The notes under the pieces are model-generated. The model saw only the letters and a program-made list of their open reading frames with translations. It made no database searches and had not been told where the DNA came from. A program made the translations under genes and the position numbers. Positions 25,553-36,230 of a stretch of DNA of 64,000 nt are shown here, one piece after another (the stretch's first letter is position 1; each line of letters begins with the position of its first letter). The stretch is from Oceanicola sp. 22II-s10i (GTDB lineage Bacteria; Pseudomonadota; Alphaproteobacteria; Rhodobacterales; Rhodobacteraceae). The stretch is taken from NCBI RefSeq assembly GCF_002210105.1, contig NZ_AQQU01000006.1, positions 124,001-188,000 on the forward strand. The letters run 5' to 3'.

Positions 25553-26827
25553 TCAGGCAGATTTCTGCTGATTGTCGTCCTGTGCCGCCTCTTCGGTCTG
25601 TTCCGCGGCCCATTCCTGCGCCGCCTCGACCGCCACGGGGCTCGCCTGCATAAGGACGGTGGTATGTGCCCCCTGCTCCTCCACGCTGCGCGACGGGCGC
25701 CGTGTCATCCGCCATGCGGCATAGGCGGCCAGTGCGATCAGCAGCACGCCGACGAAGATCCAGAAGCCCGGCGGTCCGAACGCCTCGATCAGCCAGCCTG
25801 CGATCAGCGGCCCGGAAATCGCCCCCAGTCCGTTCATGAAGATCATCCCGCCCGAAGCCGCCGCCATGTTCTCGCTGTCGAGGAAGTCGTTGGCATAGGA
25901 GATCAGCAGCGAATAGAGCGGGTTCGACATGCCCCCCACGATCACCGCCGCCACCAGCAGCATGACATAGTAGCCGCCCAGCACGGCCCCCAGCACAGCT
26001 CCGAACCCGCCGACGGCCGACACGATCATGATCAGCACCCGCCGGTCCATCCGGTCCGACAGCCACCCCAGCGGATACTGCGCCACCGTCGCGCCCACGT
26101 AGAACATCGCGATGAACAGCGAGATCTGCGCCACGCTCAGCCCCGCCGCCGCGCCATAGACCGCGGCCATGCCGAACTGGGCCGAGAACGCGCCGCCCAG
26201 CAGGAACACCCCCACGCAGGACAGCGGCGACACGCCGTAGAGCGCCCTCAGCGACATCGGCTTGGTCGTGTCGAAGGCGGGCGTCGGCGACACCGACAGC
26301 AGGATCGGCGCGAACGAGATCGAGACCAGCACCGAGGGGATGATGAACAGGATGAACCCCGACGGATCGCCCAGCACCAGCAGGCCCTGCGCCGCGATGA
26401 TCCCGATCATCTGCACGATCATGTAGAGCGACAGCGCCTTGCCCCGGTTCTCGTTCGTGGCGGCGTTGTTCAGCCAGCTTTCGGCGGTCACGTAGACGCC
26501 CGAGAAACAGAACCCGATCACCACGCGCCCCAGCGTCCAGGCCCATGGGTTCGCGAAGGCGGGATAGAGGATCAGCACCGCCGAGATGAACGACCCGAGC
26601 GCGGCAAAGACCCTAACATGCCCGACCCTGCGGATCATCTCGGGCGCCAGCCGCGACCCGCCGAGGAACCCGAGGAAATAGGCCGACATCACGATCGACA
26701 TCTCGAGCGTCGAGAATCCCTCGATCTGCCCACGGATACCCAGCAGGGTGCCCTGGATGCCGTTGCCCAGCATCAGCAGCATCAGTCCCAGCAGCAGCGC
26801 CCATGCGGACCCGAGAACCTGCAGCAT
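25553..26827 (-). CDS. MFS transporter
   Basis: The 424-residue protein has about twelve predicted transmembrane helices and the MFS loop motif WLSDRMDRR between helices in the second half, plus RGKALSLYMI after helix four. It ends with a hydrophilic tail rich in Glu, Gln and Ala. The start at 26827 follows AAGGAG; a 40-residue upstream extension in the same frame is charged and unlikely. It resembles YcaD/UMF1-like drug or metabolite exporters, but the substrate is unknown. Confidence 0.83.
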   Translation of the reverse strand: MLQVLGSAWALLLGLMLLMLGNGIQGTLLGIRGQIEGFSTLEMSIVMSAYFLGFLGGSRLAPEMIRRVGHVRVFAALGSFISAVLILYPAFANPWAWTLGRVVIGFCFSGVYVTAESWLNNAATNENRGKALSLYMIVQMIGIIAAQGLLVLGDPSGFILFIIPSVLVSISFAPILLSVSPTPAFDTTKPMSLRALYGVSPLSCVGVFLLGGAFSAQFGMAAVYGAAAGLSVAQISLFIAMFYVGATVAQYPLGWLSDRMDRRVLIMIVSAVGGFGAVLGAVLGGYYVMLLVAAVIVGGMSNPLYSLLISYANDFLDSENMAAASGGMIFMNGLGAISGPLIAGWLIEAFGPPGFWIFVGVLLIALAAYAAWRMTRRPSRSVEEQGAHTTVLMQASPVAVEAAQEWAAEQTEEAAQDDNQQKSA

Positions 26828-26981
26828 CGCGTCGCTCCTTTCCTGACCCTCAGCCTCGCGCGCCCCTTGCGCACCTGTCGGCCCGTTTCGCGACACGACA
26901 TGCCGCTTTTGCCCCTGCTGCCACGCAGGCCGCGCCGGTGCAACCACCGCAGGGTGCGAACCCGCCCTGACCCCGCGCGAT

Positions 26982-27043
26982 CCCCGGCTTCATCTGGCCG
27001 GATAAACTCCCGCCGGAGGCTTCGCCCGCGCCCCGCGGGCGAA
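26982..27043 (-). repeat. Degenerate copy of the 3' hairpin-plus-core element, downstream of queA
   Basis: On the minus strand, 25 bases after the queA stop, a perfect 10-bp stem (TTCGCCCGCG/CGCGGGCGAA) is followed by a GGAGTTTATCCGGCCAGATG core and AAGCCGGGG. The order is as in the copies at 53342 and 59030, but the stem sequence is different. Confidence 0.6.
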
Positions 27044-27068
27044 ATCCCCACTGACCAAACGCACCGCC

Positions 27069-28115
27069 TCAGGGCACGAGCAGCGACGCATCCCCGTAGG
27101 AAAAGAACCGATAGCCCTCGCGCACCGCATGGTCATAGACCCGCAGCATCCTGTCCCGCCCCATCAGGGCCGAGACGAGCATCAACAGCGTGCTCTTCGG
27201 CAGGTGGAAATTCGTCATCAGCGCATCCGTCACGCGGAACTCATATCCCGGATAGATGAAGATATCCGTATCGCCGCGCCATGGCGCGATGGCCCCGCCC
27301 GCCGCCGCGCTCTCGATCAGCCGCAGGGCGGTGGTGCCCACGGGGATCACCCGTCCGCCCGCCGCCTTCGTGGCCGCGATCGCGGCGGCGGCGGCCTCGG
27401 TCACCTCGCCCCATTCGGCGTGCATCCGGTGGGTGGTCACGTCCTCCACCTTCACCGGCAGGAACGTCCCCGCGCCGACGTGCAGCGTCACGTGGGTCAT
27501 CTCCACCCCCGCCGCCCGCACCCGCGCCAGCAACTCATCGTCGAAATGCAGCGATGCCGTCGGCGCGGCGACCGCGCCCGCATGTCTGGCCCAGACCGTC
27601 TGGTAATCCTCACGGTCCTGCGCATCCGCAGGCCGTTTCGCGGCGATGTAGGGCGGCAGCGGCATCTGCCCCGCCTCGGCCAGTGCCGCGTCGAAATCCG
27701 CGCCTTCGCAGTTGAACCGCAGCACCCCCTGCCCGCCATCGCGCGCCTCGAGACGCGCCGTGAGGCGCGGCGAGAACCTGATCTCCTCCCCGTCACGCAC
27801 CTTGCGCAGCGGCTTCAGCAGCGCCGCCCAGCATCCGTCCGCGCGTGGTTCGGTCAGAGTGACCTCGATCCGCGCCGCCGTCTCGCCCGCCTCGCCGGCC
27901 CGCAGACGCTCCCCGAACAGCCGCGCCGGGATCACCTTGGTGTCGTTCAGCACCAACCTGTCGCCGGGCCGCAGCCAGTCGGTCAGGTCGCGCACCACCG
28001 CGTCTGTGATCCGGTCCCCTTCGGCCACCAGCAGCCGCGCCGACGACCGCGGCCGTGCGGGCCGGGTGGCGATCAGCCGCTCGGGCAGGTCAAAGTCGAA
28101 ATCGTCGAGTTTCAC
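27069..28115 (-). CDS. queA: S-adenosylmethionine:tRNA ribosyltransferase-isomerase
   Basis: QueA forms epoxyqueuosine in tRNA from the preQ1 base and SAM. The 348-residue protein shows [23 protein letters not shown] and [12 protein letters not shown] near the N terminus. Further on are [15 protein letters not shown] and the [15 protein letters not shown] segment near the C terminus, all standard for QueA. Its ATG overlaps the stop of the large AsmA-like gene by four bases, so the two are coupled. It is followed by the degenerate 3' element. Confidence 0.96.
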   Translation of the reverse strand: MKLDDFDFDLPERLIATRPARPRSSARLLVAEGDRITDAVVRDLTDWLRPGDRLVLNDTKVIPARLFGERLRAGEAGETAARIEVTLTEPRADGCWAALLKPLRKVRDGEEIRFSPRLTARLEARDGGQGVLRFNCEGADFDAALAEAGQMPLPPYIAAKRPADAQDREDYQTVWARHAGAVAAPTASLHFDDELLARVRAAGVEMTHVTLHVGAGTFLPVKVEDVTTHRMHAEWGEVTEAAAAAIAATKAAGGRVIPVGTTALRLIESAAAGGAIAPWRGDTDIFIYPGYEFRVTDALMTNFHLPKSTLLMLVSALMGRDRMLRVYDHAVREGYRFFSYGDASLLVP

Positions 28116-31100
28116 TGGCTGGGGGCCTGGCTCAGCTGCGGGGGCGGGCGGCGGAAAATGTCGCGGAACATGCCGGGTGTCAACACGGACAGCGGGTTCA
28201 CCGACACCGACGGATCGGCGGCGGCCCCGCGCACCGTGTAGCTGAAGCCGAACAGCCCCTCGCCCTTGCGCGTGAACAGCGACCCGATCCCGTTGACCAC
28301 GTAGATCGGCGACACCACCCCCTGCATGTCCATCAGCCCGCGCGCGAAATCATAGACCCCGTCCATCGAGATCCCCAGCGACGCACCGACCGCGCTCGAT
28401 TCCGCGACGATCAGCTGGCGCGGGGTCAGCCTGAACCGCGCGTCGATGTCGTTGAAGACGATCCCCTTGCCCGACAGCTGCTCCAGCAGGCCCACGACGG
28501 AAATCGCGCTCAGCAGTTCCGCCATCGCGGGTGCCTCGGTGATCCGCAGCCCGTTGACGCGCAGCACCCCGTCATAGGTCCCTTCGCCGCCCACAGGGGT
28601 CAGCGTCAGGTCCATCGCCCCCTCGCGACCGGCCTTCAGCAGCTTCATCGCGGCCAGCACCCGGCCCGCGTCCTGCGCGGTGATCCGCACCGCGCTGCGT
28701 TTGCCCTGCGGCACCACCGCGCCCGCGATCTCGGCCAGGCCGTTGACCTTGCCGGAAAAGCGCCCGCTCATCCCGCCAGTGGTGTCGAACTGCCCCCGGA
28801 AATCCATCAGCGCGATCGTGTCCGAAATCTGCAGCTGATCCAGCGCCAGGGTCATCGGCGTGCCTTTGCCCGACCCGCCGCTGCCGAAATCCAGCCGCCG
28901 CATGTCGACCCGACCGCCCGCGATCTCGATCGCTGGGCTTCTCCCCGCGCCGCGTCCGCGCATCACCACCGGCGCATCCAGCCAGTCGCCGATCCGCACC
29001 CGGTCGAACCGGGCCGCCGCCAGCGTGCCCTGGGGCGTCATCTCGACCCGCCCCTTGGCGACAAGCCCCGGCACCTCGACCGCCACGCTCTCGATCCGCG
29101 GCGGCGAGGCGAGCGCACCCGACACCGACAGCCGCCCGGCCGAGGATCGCGGCTTGGACCATTTCACATCGGCCAGCGCCAGACCGACGCCAGACAGGTC
29201 CGAGTCCAACCGGAACCGCGGCGCCTCGCCCTTTTTCAGATCGACGGTCAGCTCGGCGCTGCCCTGCCCCGACAGTGCCCCCGGCGGCAGGCCGATACGA
29301 AACTCGTCGACGAAACGCTCTGACAGTTCCACCTTGCCCTGCCAGCGCCCGGTGCCGTCGGATCGCGCGCCGATCCCGGCCTCGTAGCGTCCGTCGAATG
29401 GCACAGCCCCGATCCGCCCCTGCCCGGCGATCGCCAGCATGTCGTCCTTCAGCGATAGGTCCATCCGGCTGGCCGCGATGGTGCGCCCCGGCACCAGCAG
29501 GTCACTGCGCAGATCACTCAGCACCCCGGTGACGGCGATCGGGAAATCCGTCGGCTTCTGCCCCTTCTTCAGGATGAAATTCGACCGCGCCGTCAACCGC
29601 ATCCGCCCGTCTGCCATCGTCACCGGACGCCCGGCCTTCTGCATCATCTGCAACGGCGGCTGATCCAGCAGCGACAGCGTCGCGGTGATCGTGCCCTCGG
29701 TCTCGACCTTCAACTCGGCCGGCGCGGGCTTGATCCGGTTGTCCAGCACCACGAATTCCGTGCCCTTGAGCGAGACCTTCCCGCCCTGTGGCGCGACGAC
29801 ATGGCCGTCCTCGACCACCGCCACGAAGCGGTTGCGCAGCAGGCTGGCATGGCCCCGCATCTCCTTGCCATGCGGCATGCCCTTGAGCAGCGTCATCTCG
29901 ACACCGTCGAAGTCGAAGCCCAGGAATACGTCCGGCCTGCCCCCCGGCGTCAGCCGCAGCGCCGCCTGCACGTTGGACAGCGCGCCCGCAAAGACGTTCT
30001 GTTCCATCCACGCCTTGGTCTTCTGCCCGAAGGTCTGCGGCCAGAGCGCCAGCAGGACCTCGGGCGTGACCCGGTCGCGCCGCGCCTCGGCGGTCACGTC
30101 CCAGCCCTCGTCCGAGGCGCGCACCTCTCCCGAGATCGCGATCCGCTCGCCCGCGTGTCCAAGGCTCAGCTGCCCGACCGTCAGGCGGAACGGCTCCAGC
30201 ACCAGCCGCATGTCGGCCCGCACGTCGTCGAACCTCAGCGGCTCCGGCAGCATCTCTTCTGACCGCGCCGTGAACTCGCTGACGCGCATCTGGCCCACCA
30301 TCTCGGCGGGCCGTCCGCCCTCGGTCCCGATCAGCCGCACGCCGCCCTCGGCCCGGACGGTCAGGTAGCGGCTGTCGAACCAGAACTCGTCGAAGGTCAG
30401 CGCCTGCCGCGCCGGGTCAAATGTGAAATAGCTCCGCGCCTCGTTGAACGGGATCGGCCGCGTGCCCGGACTGGGCTGAAGCGCCCCGTCCCGGCTCTGC
30501 AGCGTCACGCTCATCGGCCCCAGCCGTCCCTCGCGGTCCGTCTCGACCCGCATCGCGCCCGACACCGGCGCGTCCAGCGCCCCGAGCCAGGCCAGCGCCG
30601 CGCTCTGCGTTGCCAGATCCTCGGCCGCCATGTCCTCGAAGTTCATCCCGAACCGCGCCGCCTTGTCGCCGATCCGGCTGGCGTAGCTGACCGTCAGCGT
30701 CGACGCCCACGCCCGACCGCCGAGCAAGGCGAAGTCCCCGCGCAGTTCCAGATCCTCGCCGCGGCGCGTCATCACCACGCGCCCGCCGTCGACGGTCCAC
30801 GCCCGCCCTGACCGCGCGTCCTCGTAGCGCAGCGTCAGCGCCGTCGCCTCGATCCGCTTCAGCTCGCGCAGACCCGGCGTGTCGAGCAGCAGCTCGATCT
30901 GATCGGCCAGCGCGCCCATGTCATCGCCGGTCGCCTGACGCGTCGCGCCGCCGGCCCCGGTTTCGCTCAGGGCCAGGTCGAAGCCGCCTTCCGCATCCCG
31001 CCTGAGCCGCATCTGCGCGCCCGTCAGGTAGATCGAATCCGGCTGGACCCGGCCTTCCAGCAGCGGCCCGAGTGCGACCGTCCCCTCGATGTCCGACAGT

Positions 31101-31447
31101 GTCAGCCGCGCCGCACTGCCCTCGCGGCTCACCCGCAGATCGCCCAGCCTGAGCCGTGGTGTTCCGTTCTCGCCAAGGATCAGCGCGATTTCACCGAATT
31201 CCACGTCCAGCCCGCTGAGCGAGGTGTCCAGCCGTGCCTTGATCCGCTCGCGCATCCAGCCGGGCGCGACAAGGGGCTCGCCGCTCATCATCATCCCGGC
31301 GACCAGCGCGCCCGACACGAAGATCACCACGAAGACGCTCGAGACCACCAGCCACAGAACATGCCTGATGCCGGGCCGCCGACGCCGCGCGGCCCGGTCA
31401 CGGCCCGTCGTCTCGGGGCCGTCCGGTGTGGTCCTGTCCTCAGTCAC
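28112..31447 (-). CDS. Large AsmA/YhdP-like (DUF3971-type) envelope protein
   Basis: This 1111-residue protein has one N-terminal membrane helix (about 28-50), then a very long beta-rich region with few charged helices, ending in an AsmA-like C-terminal domain. Bacterial proteins of this class (YhdP, TamB, AsmA) span the periplasm and are proposed to transfer phospholipid to the outer membrane. The C-terminal [13 protein letters not shown] tail resembles alphaproteobacterial members. Start is a GTG at 31447 with a weak ribosome site. It overlaps queA by ATGA. Confidence 0.78.
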   Translation of the reverse strand: MTEDRTTPDGPETTGRDRAARRRRPGIRHVLWLVVSSVFVVIFVSGALVAGMMMSGEPLVAPGWMRERIKARLDTSLSGLDVEFGEIALILGENGTPRLRLGDLRVSREGSAARLTLSDIEGTVALGPLLEGRVQPDSIYLTGAQMRLRRDAEGGFDLALSETGAGGATRQATGDDMGALADQIELLLDTPGLRELKRIEATALTLRYEDARSGRAWTVDGGRVVMTRRGEDLELRGDFALLGGRAWASTLTVSYASRIGDKAARFGMNFEDMAAEDLATQSAALAWLGALDAPVSGAMRVETDREGRLGPMSVTLQSRDGALQPSPGTRPIPFNEARSYFTFDPARQALTFDEFWFDSRYLTVRAEGGVRLIGTEGGRPAEMVGQMRVSEFTARSEEMLPEPLRFDDVRADMRLVLEPFRLTVGQLSLGHAGERIAISGEVRASDEGWDVTAEARRDRVTPEVLLALWPQTFGQKTKAWMEQNVFAGALSNVQAALRLTPGGRPDVFLGFDFDGVEMTLLKGMPHGKEMRGHASLLRNRFVAVVEDGHVVAPQGGKVSLKGTEFVVLDNRIKPAPAELKVETEGTITATLSLLDQPPLQMMQKAGRPVTMADGRMRLTARSNFILKKGQKPTDFPIAVTGVLSDLRSDLLVPGRTIAASRMDLSLKDDMLAIAGQGRIGAVPFDGRYEAGIGARSDGTGRWQGKVELSERFVDEFRIGLPPGALSGQGSAELTVDLKKGEAPRFRLDSDLSGVGLALADVKWSKPRSSAGRLSVSGALASPPRIESVAVEVPGLVAKGRVEMTPQGTLAAARFDRVRIGDWLDAPVVMRGRGAGRSPAIEIAGGRVDMRRLDFGSGGSGKGTPMTLALDQLQISDTIALMDFRGQFDTTGGMSGRFSGKVNGLAEIAGAVVPQGKRSAVRITAQDAGRVLAAMKLLKAGREGAMDLTLTPVGGEGTYDGVLRVNGLRITEAPAMAELLSAISVVGLLEQLSGKGIVFNDIDARFRLTPRQLIVAESSAVGASLGISMDGVYDFARGLMDMQGVVSPIYVVNGIGSLFTRKGEGLFGFSYTVRGAAADPSVSVNPLSVLTPGMFRDIFRRPPPQLSQAPSQ

Positions 31448-31579
31448 GCGTGTCCGCCCGACCCTTGTTGTCTGCCCGATCTTCTTTTCAGCCGTGTGTT
31501 ATCCCTTCCGGCACCCTTTATTCTCGGGGCAGAGGCCCTAAAATAAAACTCACAAATCAGGCAGAGGAGAGGCGCAGAA

Positions 31580-32041
31580 ATGCCCGACAAAGGGGAAAAG
31601 GCACCGGAATTCACCCTTCCGCGTGACGGAGGCGGCGAAATTTCGCTCAGCGATTTCGCGGGCAAGCCGGTGGTCCTGTATTTCTATCCCAAGGACGACA
31701 CGCCCGGATGCACGCTGGAAAGCAAGGATTTCACCGCCGCCGGTGACGCCTTCGCCGCCGAGGGCGCGACCATCATCGGCGTGTCCAAGGACAGCGTCGA
31801 AAGCCATGACAAGTTCCGCGACAAGCACGCGCTGTCGGTTGTCCTGGCGTCTGACAAGGACGGCGACGTCTGCGAACGCTACGGCGTCTGGGGCGAGAAG
31901 AACATGTACGGCAAGACCTTCATGGGCATCACCCGCGCGACCTTCCTGATCGGCCCCGACGGCACGATCGCCGAGGCCTGGCCCAAGGTGAAGGTCGACG
32001 GCCACGTCGACGAGGTCCTCGAAAAGGTCAAGGCACTCTGA
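31580..32041 (+). CDS. bcp: Thioredoxin-dependent peroxiredoxin, Bcp/PrxQ type
   Basis: The 153-residue peroxiredoxin has the peroxidatic Cys44 in KDDTPGCTLES, with VVLYFYPKDD before it. Several Bcp proteins place a resolving cysteine five residues later; here that position is not Cys, so it would act as a one-Cys type or use a more distant thiol (Cys near residue 95, DVCERYG). It reduces hydroperoxides in the cytoplasm. GGAGAGG precedes the ATG. The gene is divergent from the AsmA-like gene. Confidence 0.92.
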   Translation: MPDKGEKAPEFTLPRDGGGEISLSDFAGKPVVLYFYPKDDTPGCTLESKDFTAAGDAFAAEGATIIGVSKDSVESHDKFRDKHALSVVLASDKDGDVCERYGVWGEKNMYGKTFMGITRATFLIGPDGTIAEAWPKVKVDGHVDEVLEKVKAL

Positions 32042-32051
32042 ACCGGCACCG

Positions 32052-32072
32052 GCCCCGCCCGCAAGGCGGGGC
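32052..32072 (+). terminator. Weak terminator-like hairpin after bcp
   Basis: GCCCCGCC pairs with GGCGGGGC around a five-base loop ten bases after the bcp stop; only two T residues follow. Confidence 0.45.
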
Positions 32073-32147
32073 TTACAGCCCACGGGCTTGCGCCATCCGG
32101 CGCGCGCCCCTACATCGCGCCACATCCGACGCGAAAGGCACGTGACA

Positions 32148-32249
32148 ATGGACATGAACCTGAACCCGCTCGCCCTCATGGCTTCCCCGGTTCAGGTTTC
32201 GCATGTCCGCCTTCATCACGCTTCGCTCCCTCACCCTCACATCTCCTGA
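32148..32249 (+). CDS. Possible 33-codon leader peptide overlapping the ABC-F start
   Basis: A short frame from ATG 32148 to TGA 32249 precedes and overlaps the ABC-F gene in another frame. AAAGG stands about 12 bases before its ATG. Its first part covers both arms of the hairpin at 32157-32198, so ribosomes translating it would unfold that hairpin. This resembles translation-attenuation leaders known for some ABC-F resistance genes. There is no independent proof that it is translated; the predicted peptide has no recognisable features. Confidence 0.35.
   Translation: MDMNLNPLALMASPVQVSHVRLHHASLPHPHIS
32157..32198 (+). promoter_or_regulatory. Hairpin over the ribosome binding site of the ABC-F gene
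   Basis: AACCTGAACC (32157-32166) and GGTTCAGGTT (32189-32198) are perfect 10-bp arms with a 22-base loop. The right arm includes CAGG, the only ribosome-site-like sequence before the ATG at 32203. Confidence 0.55.
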
Positions 32250-33831
32250 CGGCCGCGCCCTCGCCGCCGACATCACGCTGACCTTCGGCCACGACCGCAC
32301 CGGCATCGTCGGTGCGAACGGCACGGGCAAGTCCACGCTGCTGCGCCTGCTGAACGGTGACATCCCCCCGCCCGGCGGAGAGATCGTCCGCACCGGCATC
32401 GCCGCATTGATGGAACAGGACGGCCTGTCGACCGATGCGACGCTGTCCGACCTCCTCGGCACCGCCGCCATGCAGGCCACGCTCGCCCGGATCGAGTCCG
32501 GCGACGCCACCCCGGACGACTTCGACCAGGCCGACTGGTCCCTGCCCGCGCGTCTCGACGCGCTCAGCCAGCGCACCGGTCTGCCGCCCGAGGCACTGGA
32601 CCGCCCCGTCGGCACGCTTTCCGGCGGTCAGCGCATCCGCGCGGCGCTGGCGCGGCTGATCTGGCAGGCGCCCGACCTGATCCTGATGGACGAACCCACC
32701 AACAACCTCGACGCGCCGGGCCGCGCGCTGATCGCCGAGACGCTGGACACATGGCCCGGCGGTGCGGTGGTGGCCAGCCACGACCGCGCGCTGCTGGAGC
32801 GGATGGACCGCATCCTCGAACTCACCCCGACCGGATGGCACCTGCATGGCGGCGGATGGTCAGACTTCGCCGCCATCCGCGCGGCCCGGAGCGAGCGTGA
32901 GGCGGCGGAGCGTGACCGGGCCGAGCACGAGCTCGCCCGCACCCGTCGCGCCGTGCAGCAGCAGCGCGAGAAGCAGGAGAAACGCGATGCGCGTGGCCGC
33001 GCGACGCGGGCGCGGGGCGATATGCCCAAGATCCTGCTGGACGCGCGGAAGGAACGGGCCGAGGGCACCTCGGGCCGGGGACGGCACCTTGGCGCGCGCC
33101 TCGAAGCGCAGGCCGATGCCGCGCGGCAGGCCGCCGCGGAACGCATCGCGCCGGACCGGGCCCTGCGGATGGCGACGCCCGACGCGCGGACGCACGGACG
33201 CTGCCTGACCCTGACGGCCGTCACCTTCGCACGCGGGTACTTCGCCCTGGGCCCCGTCGACCTGACCCTGAACGCGGGCGAACGCGTTGCCCTGTCCGGC
33301 GATAACGGCGCGGGCAAGTCGACGCTCCTGTCGCTGATCCGCGGCACCCTTACCCCAGCCACTGGCCATATCGACCGTCCCGCGCGGATCGCCCTGCTCG
33401 ACCAGCATCTCGCCACGCTCGACCCCGAGGACACGGTCCTCGACGCCCTGCGCGCCGCGCATGCGGCGCTGAGCGAGAACGACGCCCGCGCAACGCTCGC
33501 CCGCTTCGCCTTCCGCAACACCGAGGCGCTGCGCCGGATCGGCACGCTCAGCGGCGGCGAACGCCTGCGGGCGGGACTGGCCGCCGCGCTCGGCGGCACG
33601 GAGCCGCCCGACCTGCTGATCCTGGATGAGCCGACGAACCACCTCGACATCGAGGCGGTCGAGGTCCTGGAACAGGCGCTGGCCGACTACCCCGGCGCAT
33701 TGCTGGTGGTCAGCCATGACGCCGCTTTTCTGACCGCGCTCGGCCTGACACGGCGATTGACCCTTGGGAAAGGCGCAATCAGCGATGAAATGATGGGCAC
33801 CGACATTTGCACCGGCGCGGGACCGACGTAA
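32203..33831 (+). CDS. ABC-F family ATPase
   Basis: The 542-residue protein has two ABC modules and no membrane helices. Walker A motifs are GANGTGKST and GDNGAGKST, signatures [14 protein letters not shown] and [15 protein letters not shown], Walker [13 protein letters not shown] and [13 protein letters not shown] charged, Arg-rich helical linker joins them. ABC-F proteins act on ribosomes, in translation quality control or antibiotic protection; which applies here is unclear. Possible leader control upstream (hairpin and short frame) would favour a ribosome-responsive role. Confidence 0.9.
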   Translation: MSAFITLRSLTLTSPDGRALAADITLTFGHDRTGIVGANGTGKSTLLRLLNGDIPPPGGEIVRTGIAALMEQDGLSTDATLSDLLGTAAMQATLARIESGDATPDDFDQADWSLPARLDALSQRTGLPPEALDRPVGTLSGGQRIRAALARLIWQAPDLILMDEPTNNLDAPGRALIAETLDTWPGGAVVASHDRALLERMDRILELTPTGWHLHGGGWSDFAAIRAARSEREAAERDRAEHELARTRRAVQQQREKQEKRDARGRATRARGDMPKILLDARKERAEGTSGRGRHLGARLEAQADAARQAAAERIAPDRALRMATPDARTHGRCLTLTAVTFARGYFALGPVDLTLNAGERVALSGDNGAGKSTLLSLIRGTLTPATGHIDRPARIALLDQHLATLDPEDTVLDALRAAHAALSENDARATLARFAFRNTEALRRIGTLSGGERLRAGLAAALGGTEPPDLLILDEPTNHLDIEAVEVLEQALADYPGALLVVSHDAAFLTALGLTRRLTLGKGAISDEMMGTDICTGAGPT

Positions 33832-33866
33832 AACCGATCTGAACGCGACGTCGGGAAAAACCTGCA

Positions 33867-34682
33867 ATGAGCAATGCCAAGTCCCTCGCCCAGATGGCGA
33901 CCGAGGTTCTGACCACCGCCAACGGGCGTGCCAAGACTGCCCTGTCGCATGCACACGCCGCCGCATGGCGCGCATCGCGCGAGGCCGGTCAGCCCATCCC
34001 GATCGGCACCGCCAACCCGCCGCTGAAACCCTCGCGCCCCGACCGGCCCGAGCTGCTCGCCCCCCGCGACGTCCCCCGCCGCAGGCCGGGATCCGAGGCC
34101 GGGCGGATCGCCATCCTGCATGCCGTGGCCCATATCGAACTGAACGCCGTGGACCTCCACTGGGACATCGTCGCCCGCTTCACCGACGTGCCCATGCCGA
34201 TCGGCTTCTACGACGACTGGGTCAAGGCAGCGGACGAGGAATCCAAGCATTTCAACCTTGTATGCGACTGCCTTGAAGCGCTCGGATCCCACTACGGCGC
34301 ATTGCCCGCCCATGCCGGCATGTGGCGCGCGGCCGAGGACACGGCCACCGACATCTTCGGCCGGCTCGCCGTGGCGCCGATGGTGCTGGAGGCGCGCGGC
34401 CTCGACGTGACCCCCGGCATGATCGAGATCTTCGAAAAGGCCGGCATCGACCATGCGGTCACTGCGCTCCGCACAATATATGCCGAAGAGGTTGGTCACG
34501 TGGCCTACGGATCGAAATGGTTCCACTATCTGTGCGGTCGCCACGAAAAGGACCCCCAGCCCTTGTTCCACGAGCTGGTGCGGCACTATTTCCACGGCGC
34601 CCTCAAGCCCCCGTTCAACGAGGAAAAGCGCGCCGAAGCCGGCCTGCCGCCCGACTTCTACTGGCCCCTCGCGGACCGCTGA
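33867..34682 (+). CDS. DUF455 family ferritin-like protein
   Basis: The 271-residue protein belongs to DUF455, ferritin-like helical proteins with a putative dimetal site. The expected Glu/His ligands are seen in AHIELNAVDLHWD (about residues 88-100), DEESKHF, LEARGLDVTP and YAEEVGHVAYG. Substrate and activity are unknown, though the fold suggests an oxidase or oxygenase. It starts 35 bases after the ABC-F gene on the same strand and could be co-transcribed. The first 60 residues are poorly conserved and basic. Confidence 0.85.
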   Translation: MSNAKSLAQMATEVLTTANGRAKTALSHAHAAAWRASREAGQPIPIGTANPPLKPSRPDRPELLAPRDVPRRRPGSEAGRIAILHAVAHIELNAVDLHWDIVARFTDVPMPIGFYDDWVKAADEESKHFNLVCDCLEALGSHYGALPAHAGMWRAAEDTATDIFGRLAVAPMVLEARGLDVTPGMIEIFEKAGIDHAVTALRTIYAEEVGHVAYGSKWFHYLCGRHEKDPQPLFHELVRHYFHGALKPPFNEEKRAEAGLPPDFYWPLADR

Positions 34683-34895
34683 AACCGTGTTTCGGGCACC
34701 TTCCGCCACGCGAGAGGCGAAGCGTAACCGGCGGGAATCGGCGGATTCTTGCCACTCGCTCCCCTTATAGGCGACTTGCCACCACCACCCGGCCAAAAGG
34801 GTTGATCCATACCCTACCCCCCGGTAACACCGTTTTGACCGCGCGGGTTGGGGAATTCGGCGGGTCGAACGAAGGGGCAATAGGGGCACGTCCTT

Positions 34896-36230
34896 GTGAC
34901 AAATTCACTCTCGATGCGCATGAATGCATTTCTGGAACGACACTTCCCGGAACGCCGACTTTTCCTGAAATCCGAATCCGAAACCCGCTTCATCCGGCTC
35001 AAGCCCGGAATGCAGGTTGCCGCAATCGCCGGTGTTTCCGCCGTCGTCGGCTGGTCCATCATCGCCACGGCGATCCTGCTGATGGACTCGATCGGGTCCG
35101 GCAATTTCCGCGAACAGGCCCGGCGTGACCAGCAGGTCTACCAGGAACGGCTGAATGCGCTGGCCGCCGAACGCGACACCCGCGCCGACGAGGCGCTGGA
35201 GGCGCAGGGGCGGTTCAACTCGGCCCTGTCCCGGATTTCCGACATGCAGTCCGAACTGCTGGCCTCGGAAACCCGCCGGCGCGAGCTCGAGACCGGGATC
35301 GGCGTGATCCAATCGACCCTGCGCCGCACGATGAACGACCGCGACACCGCCCGCAAGGAACTGGACGGCCTCAAGGTCGCCATGGCCGAGAACGGCGGCA
35401 CGGTCGGCAACGGCGGCACCGCGATCAGCGACAGCACCGTCGATTTCCTGACGACCGCACTGGCAGACACGGCCGGCGAACGCGACAAGGTCGTCGCCGA
35501 CGCCAAGGACGCGCTGCTGCAAGCCGATGCCATGGCCGCCGAACTGGCGCTGGTCCGCGACCAGAACGACGCGATCTTCCGTCAGCTCGAAGAGGCGATG
35601 ACCGTATCGGTCGCACCGCTGGACAAGATGTTCCGCGCCGCGGGCCTGAACACCGACAGCCTGATCGCACAGGTCCGCCGCGGCTATTCCGGCCAGGGCG
35701 GCCCGCTGACCCCGATTTCCCTGTCCACCATGGGCGAGATGCCCTCGCCCGACGCCAGCCGCGCCAACCGCCTGCTGAACGAGATGGACCGGCTGAACAT
35801 CTACCGCATCGCCGCGCAGAAGGCCCCTTTCGCCCTGCCGGTGAAAAGCTCCTACCGCTTCACCTCCGGCTACGGCTATCGCCGCGACCCCAAGACCGGC
35901 GGCCGCCGGATGCACGAGGGCGTCGATTTCGCCGGGCCCGTGGGCACCCCGCTCTACGCCACCGGCGACGGTGTGGTCGTTCATGCCGGCTGGCAGTCGG
36001 GATACGGCCGCCTGGTCAAGATCCGGCACGAGTTCGGGATCGAAACCCGCTACGCCCACATGTCTCGCGTTAACGTGAAGGTGGGCCAAAGGGTATCGCG
36101 CGGCGAACGTATCGGTGATATGGGAGCTTCAGGACGGGTGACCGGCCCCCATGTGCATTACGAAGTGCGCGTTGGCGGTCAGCCCGTGAACCCGATGATC
36201 TATATCAAGGCCGCTACAGATGTTTTCTAA
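34896..36230 (+). CDS. M23 (LytM) metallopeptidase with DUF5930 N-terminal region
   Basis: The 444-residue protein has a short cytoplasmic start, one membrane helix (about 40-64), a coiled-coil periplasmic stretch (about 70-235) and a C-terminal M23 endopeptidase domain (about 315-440). All zinc ligands are present: His340 and Asp344 in RMHEGVDFAG, and His421 in GPHVHYEV, with His419. It should cut peptidoglycan cross-links. GTG 34896 is used since AGGGG precedes it; ATG 34914 is the alternative. Its end overlaps the bactofilin gene by 11 bases. Confidence 0.88.
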   Translation: MTNSLSMRMNAFLERHFPERRLFLKSESETRFIRLKPGMQVAAIAGVSAVVGWSIIATAILLMDSIGSGNFREQARRDQQVYQERLNALAAERDTRADEALEAQGRFNSALSRISDMQSELLASETRRRELETGIGVIQSTLRRTMNDRDTARKELDGLKVAMAENGGTVGNGGTAISDSTVDFLTTALADTAGERDKVVADAKDALLQADAMAAELALVRDQNDAIFRQLEEAMTVSVAPLDKMFRAAGLNTDSLIAQVRRGYSGQGGPLTPISLSTMGEMPSPDASRANRLLNEMDRLNIYRIAAQKAPFALPVKSSYRFTSGYGYRRDPKTGGRRMHEGVDFAGPVGTPLYATGDGVVVHAGWQSGYGRLVKIRHEFGIETRYAHMSRVNVKVGQRVSRGERIGDMGASGRVTGPHVHYEVRVGGQPVNPMIYIKAATDVF

